From Candidatus Aminicenantota bacterium (lineage in GTDB: Bacteria; Acidobacteriota; Aminicenantia; Aminicenantales; Aminicenantaceae), in NCBI GenBank assembly GCA_030670375.1, contig DAOVBT010000062.1:1-8178 (forward strand): a stretch of 8,178 nucleotides of DNA, written 5' to 3'. Positions 1 to 5,214 of the stretch are shown here, in pieces (positions within the stretch are counted from its first letter, which is position 1; each line of letters begins with the position of its first letter). Both the position numbers and the translations under genes were made by a program. Below the pieces are notes generated by a model. That model ran no database searches, had not been told where the DNA came from, and saw nothing but the letters and a program-made list of their open reading frames with translations.

Positions 1-299
1 CCCCTGCTCCGTTCGACCTTTTTTTGGGATCGATTGCCACTTGTGTCGGCTTTTATGTTCTAGCTTTCTGCCAAAGCAGGGGCTATCGAACGAATCAGAT
101 TTCTGTTTCGATGCAGATGCAAAAAAGCAAAGAAAAAAAAATGATCGACAAGATCAGCTTTGAAATTCAGCTCCCGCCTGAATTTCCCGATAAATACATA
201 AAAGCGATCATTAAGTCAGTGGATAGCTGCGCGGTGAAAGCCCACATGGTCGATGCCCCAGCCTTTGAATACGTGGTCAATATAAAAAGTCCGGATTAA
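1..299 (+). CDS. OsmC/Ohr-family protein, C-terminal part (5' end outside window)
   Basis: The reading frame is already open at the first base (first complete codon at 3) and ends with TAA at 297-299, leaving about 98 residues. The fragment begins PAPFDLFLGSIATC, the usual OsmC-family run into the central helix that carries the first redox cysteine. The second conserved cysteine lies in SVDSCAVKAH, about 62 residues later, close to the spacing in E. coli OsmC. Both cysteines used by OsmC/Ohr proteins to reduce organic hydroperoxides are thus present. A TTG at 24 could be read as a start, but the family motif continues upstream of it, so the gene is cut by the window edge. Whether it is a true peroxidase or one of the less characterised YhfA-like members cannot be told without the N-terminal half. 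The stop is 14 nt from the stop of the converging sppA gene, with no obvious terminator between them. Confidence 0.85.
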   Translation, partial: PAPFDLFLGSIATCVGFYVLAFCQSRGYRTNQISVSMQMQKSKEKKMIDKISFEIQLPPEFPDKYIKAIIKSVDSCAVKAHMVDAPAFEYVVNIKSPD

Positions 300-313
300 T
301 CAGGAACTTTGTT

Positions 314-1291
314 TCAATCGTACAACTGGGGATGCCAGAGATAATAAAAACCGCTCTTTAAAGATTGAGCCACTTCGCGGAAGCTGGCGCTTTCCAACAG
401 AGACTCGCTCTTGAGAAACGTGGCATAAATATTGGTTTTTCTATTGGGGAAATATGTGTACGAGACAACGTTGGCTTCTGGAAGGGAGGCAAGGTCAAGG
501 ATAATTTTGAGGGCCTTATCAAAATATCCTATTTCGTCGATCAATTTAGCCTCGAGAGCTTGTGATGCCGTCATCACTCGTCCATCAGCTATTTTTTTTA
601 AGTCTTCGAGCGAAAGATGATCTTTTCTGTTTTCATACACAACATCCTGAAAATTTTGATGATATTCATCGACGATCTTCTGGAATACATCGCGTTCCTC
701 AGGGGTCATTTGGCGAAAAACACTTCCCGAATCCTTGAGTTCTCCGGATTTGATGACATGGACTTGGATCCCGACTTTTTCAAAAAGTCCCTCGAGATTG
801 GGAAAAAGGGAGATGACGCCGATGCTTCCAGTCAGGGTGGACGGATGGGCGATCAAAAGATCGCAGGCCGATGCGATGTAATACCCGCCAGAGGCAGTCA
901 GTCCCATCATCAAGGCCAGCACTGGGATACCTGTCCTTTTTTTGAAATTCAGGATTTCATGATAGATAATATCGCTGGCAGTGACTTCACCACCCGGTGT
1001 GTCCAACCTCAGGATAATCCCTTTCACCATGTTATCCTCAGCGGCCTTTTTTAATCTGTAGTAGACTTGGGACAGAATGTCTCCCTCTTTATCGAAGACA
1101 CCCCGTTTCATCGAGGAAACGATCACGCCTGATATATCCAAAAGAAGTATTTTTTCTTTAGCACGGCTTTTGATAAGCACCACTTCCTGCATTTGTTCTT
1201 TGCCCATAAGATCTAGATGAAAATGTGGAGAACAGGCGGATAAGACAAATATCAGGACCGTTATTCCAATCCCGATTCCGATTTTGTTCAT
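314..1291 (-). CDS. sppA: Signal peptide peptidase SppA (S49 family), predicted lipoprotein form
   Basis: A 325-residue S49 serine protease that would degrade leftover signal peptides and membrane-associated peptides on the periplasmic side. The core runs from about residue 46 (KEKILLLDISGVI) through RLDTPGGEVTASD (95-107) to the nucleophile motif TASGGYY, with Ser134. The general base is probably Lys186 in GELKDSGS; the 52-residue gap from Ser to Lys matches that of B. subtilis SppA. The length suits the short, single-domain type rather than the double-domain E. coli enzyme. The N-terminus has a Lys-bearing n-region, a hydrophobic stretch and LSAC with Cys20, a good lipobox, so this copy is probably lipid-anchored instead of held by an uncleaved helix. 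Ser at +2 gives no inner-membrane retention signal. The ATG start has GGAGGT at 1300-1295, three nt away. A TGC-TATAAT promoter lies about 55 nt upstream. The gene diverges from the HD-GYP-like gene. Confidence 0.93.
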   Translation of the reverse strand: MNKIGIGIGITVLIFVLSACSPHFHLDLMGKEQMQEVVLIKSRAKEKILLLDISGVIVSSMKRGVFDKEGDILSQVYYRLKKAAEDNMVKGIILRLDTPGGEVTASDIIYHEILNFKKRTGIPVLALMMGLTASGGYYIASACDLLIAHPSTLTGSIGVISLFPNLEGLFEKVGIQVHVIKSGELKDSGSVFRQMTPEERDVFQKIVDEYHQNFQDVVYENRKDHLSLEDLKKIADGRVMTASQALEAKLIDEIGYFDKALKIILDLASLPEANVVSYTYFPNRKTNIYATFLKSESLLESASFREVAQSLKSGFYYLWHPQLYD

Positions 1292-1318
1292 GTTACCTCC
1301 AGAAATTGAAAAATTCTC

Positions 1319-1337
1319 AGCCTGAATTATCCAGGCT
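1319..1337. repeat. Inverted repeat at the 5' end of the predicted sppA transcript
   Basis: Arms AGCCTG (1319-1324) and CAGGCT (1332-1337) flank a 7-nt AATTATC loop. Given the TATAAT at 1351-1346, transcription of sppA should begin near 1339, so the hairpin would form within the first 20 or so nt of the mRNA. It could protect the 5' end or be a repressor site just downstream of the promoter. The arms are only 6 bp, so chance is possible. Confidence 0.4.
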
Positions 1338-1345
1338 CACATTTA

Positions 1346-1354
1346 ATTATAGCA
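1346..1354 (-). promoter_or_regulatory. Extended -10 promoter for sppA
   Basis: On the - strand the sequence TGCTATAAT is a perfect TATAAT (1351-1346) preceded by a TGn extended -10 (1354-1352). No good -35 hexamer sits 17 nt upstream, as expected for extended -10 promoters. The predicted start is near 1339, giving a leader of about 48 nt that ends in a strong GGAGGT ribosome site. Confidence 0.6.
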
Positions 1355-1362
1355 TATTCAAG

Positions 1363-1391
1363 TTGACTTAAATTTCCCCTGATGGTATAAA
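1363..1391 (+). promoter_or_regulatory. Sigma70-type promoter for the HD-GYP-like membrane gene
   Basis: TTGACT (1363-1368) and TATAAA (1386-1391) are each one base from consensus and are separated by exactly 17 nt. The predicted start is near 1398, which gives a leader of about 65 nt before the ATG at 1464. The -35 lies only 8 bp from the TGC element of the divergent sppA promoter, so the two polymerase footprints would overlap. Confidence 0.65.
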
Positions 1392-1451
1392 TGTTACCTG
1401 TTGTTTGAACACCCTAAGACGGGGAATCACGGAGGGGTGAAATCTCGTATT

Positions 1452-1458
1452 AAGGGAG
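1452..1458 (+). promoter_or_regulatory. Ribosome binding site that decides the start at 1464
   Basis: AAGGGAG is placed 5 nt before the ATG at 1464. The frame is open upstream to a TTG at 1401, but that codon has no ribosome site and would fall almost on the predicted transcription start. A GTG at 1437 is in frame, but the GGAGG before it is only 1 nt away. ATG 1464 is therefore the best start. Confidence 0.6.
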
Positions 1459-1463
1459 TGAGG

Positions 1464-2405
1464 ATGAACAAAATCAAGGAATTTATCCTCAAGCACTTCG
1501 AAGTTTCTCTGATCATTTTGATACTCGCGGGAATCCTTGCCATTGTCTTTCTTGTGCACTATAAGTTTTCCTTTCTTAATTTTTTCTTCCTTCCGGTGAT
1601 TCTTTCGGGTTATTTTCTGGGTAAAAAAAGTGCCGTGCTGACCGGCATTTTTTGCATACTTCTTATGGTTCTTTATCTTCTGTTTTTTAAAATGTTGTTT
1701 GGTACAGGCCCTGGTCTCTCTCTTGATTCGGCAATAAACCTCATCACTTGGGGAGGCTTCCTGATTCTGACAGGTGCGATCATCGGAACCGTTTCCGAAC
1801 AAAGGGAAAGCAAAATACGCAACCTAAGGCGTTCCTACTTCGGGAGTCTGGAGATTTTGCTCAAATACATGGAGGTTGCCGATGATGTGAAGCCTCGCTC
1901 TCTGCGTGTGGCTCTCCTGGCTGGGAAGATGGCGGAAGCGGCAGGCTTAGAAAAGAGAGAGGCCGAAAACATCAAATCTGCTTCTTTGCTGTATGAAGCG
2001 GGGGACCTTCAGTCCAGCCTTCCGTTTTTTGGTGAAGTGGTCGACTTTATGGCGGCAGAGACGGAACCATCGGAAAGTCACTTGAGCGATAGAGAAAACG
2101 TGATGCTCAAATCCACAGCCTCTCTTTTAAAGGAAGTGGAGCCTATTCTTTACAGTTATTACCTTCACTATGTCCAGGAGGCCCACATCTTGGACAAGGA
2201 CCTGGATAAGATTCCGATCGGAAGCAGCATCGTTGCTCTTGCCGACATCCATGATAGGCTGGCCTGCAATGTTCCGCCTTTGCAGGACATCGAGGAATAC
2301 CAGTCAAAGAAAGGGATCGAGAAGCTGAGGGGTCGTGCCTTTCCTCATGTGGCCATCTATGCCCTCCACGAAGCAACCTCATCTTCGGAAAAGTCTGAAA
2401 AATAG
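1464..2405 (+). CDS. Membrane protein with a degenerate HD-GYP-like cytoplasmic domain
   Basis: A 313-residue protein with four predicted membrane helices (about 13-33, 36-52, 57-79 and 90-110), a short charged linker (SEQRESKIRNLRR) and a helical soluble domain from about 128 to 300. The soluble part follows the order of an HD-GYP domain: KPRSLRVALLAGKMAEAAGL (143-162) resembles the first helix pair, SASLLYEAGDL (172-182) sits where AALLHDIGK normally occurs, and IPIGSSIVALADIHDRL (250-266) matches the conserved IPL-ARI-AVAD-(F/Y)D-(A/R)L segment. The metal-binding His-Asp pair is replaced (YE at 177-178) and no HHE-GYP motif remains, so cyclic-di-GMP hydrolysis is unlikely; a sensing or scaffold role is more plausible. 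The family call is by eye and moderate; the membrane topology is firmer. The gene diverges from sppA and is followed after 2 nt by a possible small ORF. Confidence 0.75.
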   Translation: MNKIKEFILKHFEVSLIILILAGILAIVFLVHYKFSFLNFFFLPVILSGYFLGKKSAVLTGIFCILLMVLYLLFFKMLFGTGPGLSLDSAINLITWGGFLILTGAIIGTVSEQRESKIRNLRRSYFGSLEILLKYMEVADDVKPRSLRVALLAGKMAEAAGLEKREAENIKSASLLYEAGDLQSSLPFFGEVVDFMAAETEPSESHLSDRENVMLKSTASLLKEVEPILYSYYLHYVQEAHILDKDLDKIPIGSSIVALADIHDRLACNVPPLQDIEEYQSKKGIEKLRGRAFPHVAIYALHEATSSSEKSEK

Positions 2406-2407
2406 AA

Positions 2408-2569
2408 ATGCCCAAATTCTCGGTTGTTGGTGTTGATATTGTATTGATTTGCTTATGGACCTGTATCCCAATTTTAGTAAAAAGGGGAATGTGCCATTAT
2501 CATGCCCCGACTTTGCTCGATGATGTCAAAACCCTGGTCTCGCGAGCGAAAAAATTTTCGCAAAAGTAA
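2408..2569 (+). CDS. Possible small membrane protein, 53 residues
   Basis: An ATG two nt after the TAG of the preceding gene opens a frame of 53 codons ending with TAA at 2567-2569, filling nearly the whole gap before the converging lipid kinase gene. The product would have a hydrophobic segment at about residues 5-24 (including VDIVLICLWTCIPILV), then a basic, soluble tail ending RAKKFSQK. The near-overlap with the upstream stop would allow translational coupling, but no good ribosome site precedes the ATG. I recognise no family. The layout (one helix, positive tail, coupled start) favours a real small protein; the lack of a ribosome site and the short length argue against it. Confidence 0.3.
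   Translation: MPKFSVVGVDIVLICLWTCIPILVKRGMCHYHAPTLLDDVKTLVSRAKKFSQK
2546..2561. repeat. AT-rich palindrome between converging genes
   Basis: GCGAAAA (2546-2552) and TTTTCGC (2555-2561) form a nearly continuous inverted repeat. It lies between the end of the + strand gene and the end of the - strand lipid kinase gene, where a two-way terminator would be useful. It has no distinct T-run after the stem on either strand, only 3 GC pairs, and it falls inside the possible small ORF. It could be a weak terminator or nothing. Confidence 0.25.
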
Positions 2570-2581
2570 AAAAGAAAGGGC

Positions 2582-3511
2582 TTATTTTCCGGGTGTGATG
2601 ATTCTCAAGGCCTGAGGGAGAACGTTCACCTCGATTTGGTCTTTTATCCCCCATAATTCTCCGTGATACTGCATGGCGAGATTTTTGCCCTTGAAGATGA
2701 TTTTTTTGGCTTTGAAGTGTTTCTGTGTCCTCTGGAGAAGACCGAGATAGATGAGCGGGAAAAGAAGCGTGTATTTGAGACCGCTCATTTCGAAAAAAGA
2801 AACATCCACGTAGCCATCATCCAGTTTTGCCCTTGGGGCGGCTCTCCATCCATATCCGAAATGTTTTGATTTGGCAACCACACAATCCAGTGCCTTTAGG
2901 TTTACCTTCATCTGTTCGAAACGCTTTCCCGAATCATCCACCCCATCGATCAATTCCACTTCTTGTTGTTTCATCGGAAGCTTCGGCATGATCTTTGCCG
3001 CATAGATGTGGCCCCAAAAACCGGGAATATCTTTTTTGAGTTTTTCATGAGTAACCTGGGCGAGGGCCCCAATACTCCCGAAAGCGGCCCATATCCCTTC
3101 TATTTCGAGGAGGTCGATTTCCTGTGTTTTGCCTTCCTTGATGCATTGAATCGCCTTTTTCACATTTTTGGGAATCCCCAAGGATTGGCGGAAGGCATTC
3201 CCGCTGCCTAGAGGTATGATTCCCAAAACGACATTTTTTCGGTTTTGGCATTCGATCATGCCTTGGATAACATCGGCAATCGTACCATCGCCCCCTGCGG
3301 CCACGATGATATCATGGTCTTTACATAATTGTTTGACCGCTTGGATTGTGGCGGATTTGTCTTCATAGGAATCGATAATCTGTCCGGGTAAATTTTCCTG
3401 GATGTATCTTCTCAAGAGTTTTCGCCTCTTCCACTTTTTATTGGCTGCACTGGGATTGATGATGCAGACTAGCTTTTTTTCGCCCGAAGAGGACTGCTCA
3501 TATTTTTGCAT
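2582..3511 (-). CDS. YegS/diacylglycerol kinase-family lipid kinase
   Basis: A 309-residue ATP-dependent lipid kinase, the usual size for the family, acting at the cytoplasmic face of the membrane on diacylglycerol or a related lipid. The N-terminal catalytic domain shows IINPSA (18-22) and AAGGDGTIADVIQGM (71-85) with the nucleotide-binding GGDGT, then IPLGSGNAFRQSLGIP (99-114), the family's G(T/S)GN loop. The C-terminal beta-rich domain has DDGYVDV (231-237) and HGE (283-285), where most relatives read DGE; the glutamate corresponding to the proposed catalytic base is kept. The substrate cannot be read from sequence: diacylglycerol, phosphatidylglycerol, sphingoid bases and other lipids occur in this family. 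The gene follows the SDR gene by 79 nt and has no clear ribosome site or strong promoter of its own, so it is probably the last gene of the operon starting at 7696. Confidence 0.9.
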   Translation of the reverse strand: MQKYEQSSSGEKKLVCIINPSAANKKWKRRKLLRRYIQENLPGQIIDSYEDKSATIQAVKQLCKDHDIIVAAGGDGTIADVIQGMIECQNRKNVVLGIIPLGSGNAFRQSLGIPKNVKKAIQCIKEGKTQEIDLLEIEGIWAAFGSIGALAQVTHEKLKKDIPGFWGHIYAAKIMPKLPMKQQEVELIDGVDDSGKRFEQMKVNLKALDCVVAKSKHFGYGWRAAPRAKLDDGYVDVSFFEMSGLKYTLLFPLIYLGLLQRTQKHFKAKKIIFKGKNLAMQYHGELWGIKDQIEVNVLPQALRIITPGK

Positions 3512-3590
3512 GTGTTTTTCGTCCCGAAGGAAAAGGGATTAAATCATATTCTGACAGAAATGCAGGGCCTCGTAAACAGAAATATTCGAT

Positions 3591-4562
3591 TCATTCGCGT
3601 AAACGGAGCATATCTTTGAATCCGGCGTCTAATTTGTAATGCGGCCGGAAGGCCAATTCTTTCTCTGCCTTAGATGAGGAAAAAAGCCATCGAGATTTTG
3701 CCATGGCATTCCAAACCCTCCGTCCGAAATAGAGTTTTCTAAATCCTGCAGCTCGGAGGATGTCCGCAAGCCAGGCCAAGGAATAAATGAGATTTTCGGG
3801 GATCGGGAGATAAAAGGAATTGCCCAACACGATTTTCTTGAGGGTGAGAATAATTTCTCTCCATGAATATCCTTCCCCATCGGTCAAGTAGTAGGTTTGG
3901 CTTTGGGCCTCGGGGGATTCCGTCGCCAGGAGGATACCTCGGATTAAATCCTTGATGTAAATCAGGCTCGTGGATTTCCCCTCATCCTTTAAGAGAGGTG
4001 CGATACGCTTGTGAATGAGCCCGATCAAGATTTCGGTCTCTTGTTGCCGGGCTCCGTATACGTTCGGAGGGCGGATAATGGTTGCGGGGAGCTTGTCCCA
4101 AATTTCCTTTAGCGCTTGCTCTCCCTTGAGCTTTGTCCGGCCGTATTCGGAGGCAGGATTGGGAGAGTGAGTTTCATCGAAATACTGCCCGGGAGGAGTC
4201 GGGCCAGCAACGGAGATGGAGGAGATGTACACAAAACGTTTGACCTCTTGATTTTTGCGGAGACAGGCGTTAGCCAGGTCTCTGGTCAATCTGTGATTGG
4301 CCCTATCGTAGGCTTCAGGAGGAGCAGGACGAATCCGGGCTGCCAGATGAAATATGTAGTCCTGGCCCTCCACTGCACTCTCCAGCACATCTTGATTGTC
4401 TAGGTGGCCTCTATGGATACGCACAGGCATTTTTTCGATCGCGCCTGTTTGGCTTTGCGGTCTGGCCAAACAAGTGATGTCCCATTTTTTTTCAACCAGA
4501 GTTTCCAACAAGTGACTCCCGATAAATCCTGTGGCTCCGGTGATAAGGGCTTTAGGTGGCAT
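3591..4562 (-). CDS. NAD(P)-dependent extended-SDR epimerase/dehydratase/reductase
   Basis: A 323-residue Rossmann-fold enzyme of the extended short-chain dehydrogenase group. The cofactor loop GATGFIG is at 9-15, the second strand is followed by LARP (32-35), and HLAA (72-75) lies in strand 4. The catalytic set is Ser114/115 in YISSISV and Tyr140-Lys144 in the motif YGRTK. IIRPPNVYG (162-170) is the typical substrate-side loop. Arg34 after strand 2 hints at NADP binding. The sequence is close in style to nucleotide-sugar epimerases, dihydroflavonol reductases and hopanoid-associated HpnA-like proteins, and I cannot choose among them. The start has AAAGGAAAG about 8 nt upstream, and its first 11 nt overlap the end of the VTT gene, so translation is likely coupled. 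Membership in a run with a VTT protein and a lipid kinase suggests an envelope lipid or glycolipid substrate. Confidence 0.88.
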   Translation of the reverse strand: MPPKALITGATGFIGSHLLETLVEKKWDITCLARPQSQTGAIEKMPVRIHRGHLDNQDVLESAVEGQDYIFHLAARIRPAPPEAYDRANHRLTRDLANACLRKNQEVKRFVYISSISVAGPTPPGQYFDETHSPNPASEYGRTKLKGEQALKEIWDKLPATIIRPPNVYGARQQETEILIGLIHKRIAPLLKDEGKSTSLIYIKDLIRGILLATESPEAQSQTYYLTDGEGYSWREIILTLKKIVLGNSFYLPIPENLIYSLAWLADILRAAGFRKLYFGRRVWNAMAKSRWLFSSSKAEKELAFRPHYKLDAGFKDMLRLRE

Positions 4563-5214
4563 TGGGCTTTCCTTTCCTTTTTCGGGTTCGCAAACTCCGC
4601 AGGATTGATATATTTGCGATGGCTATCAAGATAACAAACAAAGCAATCAGCAAATAATCAGGGATTTGTATCTTGTAGCCGACATACGCTAGGATGATAA
4701 ATCTCGGAAAACGGGAGAGAAAAACAGCTAAGATGTACCAAGGCAAGGGATATCGGGCGAGTACTACCAAAAAACGCAGAGGATAAAACGGGATCGGAGA
4801 GATTCCTGCAACCCATAGAGTCAAAAATGGGACTTTGTTGAAAAATTGGACTGTTTTTTGTAGGGCCTTTTTTTCTCGCAGTTTTGTGAAGATTCTCAAG
4901 TCAGTTATATATTTGAAGGCAGAGTAATTCAGCATCTCGGTAAACAGCGTGCTGGGAATGGCTACGAGAGCGACTATGAGGGGATGGTAGAATTTTCCGA
5001 AATACAGCAGGACAGGCTCATGAGGTACAGTAGCGATAAGGAACTCGGATGGAAAGCTGTAGAAAAAGAGCACCCACAAGCTTTTGCTTTCTTGTAGGCT
5101 CTTCGAGGCGGCCCATACAATCAGTAAGGCCAAAACAAACGAGATCTGGAGAGCAAAAAGAAAGGTTTTTATCCAAGGAGGATATTTTGATTCCTCGTTA
5201 CTTACCGGATTCAT
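4552..5214 (-). CDS. VTT-domain (DedA/TVP38/SNARE-associated type) membrane protein
   Basis: A 220-residue polytopic inner-membrane protein. Hydrophobic segments lie at about 15-36, 44-62, 75-98, 125-145, 147-176 and 185-207, with a basic C-terminus (RSLRTRKRKGK) that is probably cytoplasmic. FPSEFLIATVP (54-64) with Glu57, and the GISPIPFYPLRFLVVLARYP stretch (137-156), match the two re-entrant-loop regions of the VTT domain. Some members of this superfamily flip or recycle undecaprenyl phosphate or scramble phospholipids; which lipid applies here is unknown. It is more divergent than typical DedA, nearer the YqaA/TVP38 side. The ATG overlaps the end of the metallohydrolase gene by 17 nt; an in-frame TGA two codons upstream rules out an earlier start. 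GAGGG directly abuts the ATG, a poor spacing, so translation probably depends on coupling. Confidence 0.8.
   Translation of the reverse strand: MNPVSNEESKYPPWIKTFLFALQISFVLALLIVWAASKSLQESKSLWVLFFYSFPSEFLIATVPHEPVLLYFGKFYHPLIVALVAIPSTLFTEMLNYSAFKYITDLRIFTKLREKKALQKTVQFFNKVPFLTLWVAGISPIPFYPLRFLVVLARYPLPWYILAVFLSRFPRFIILAYVGYKIQIPDYLLIALFVILIAIANISILRSLRTRKRKGKPNAT

Noticed and set aside
617..1054. 145-codon open frame on the + strand inside sppA
   Set aside because: It is antisense to the conserved S49 catalytic core, has no recognisable domain and no ribosome site. It is a shadow of sppA.
1410..1439. CACCC/GGGTG pairing and a spare GGAGGGG in the leader of the HD-GYP-like gene, considered as a riboswitch or leader peptide
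   Set aside because: The stem is only 5 bp, no start codon follows the spare ribosome-like site at a workable distance, and no known riboswitch core is present.
1368..1802. 144-codon - strand frame opposite the HD-GYP-like gene
   Set aside because: Its Lys/Asn-rich composition is what is expected from the reverse of a hydrophobic membrane-helix coding sequence, and it overlaps the divergent promoters.
2546..2561. Strong intrinsic terminator between the converging genes
   Set aside because: The palindrome has few GC pairs and lacks a clean T-run after the stem on either strand, so it is listed only as a weak inverted repeat.
3554..3583. Direct repeat ACAGAAAT (3554-3561 and 3576-3583) in the SDR-lipid kinase gap
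   Set aside because: Eight bases in an AT-rich spacer is within chance, with no third copy and no promoter arrangement around it.
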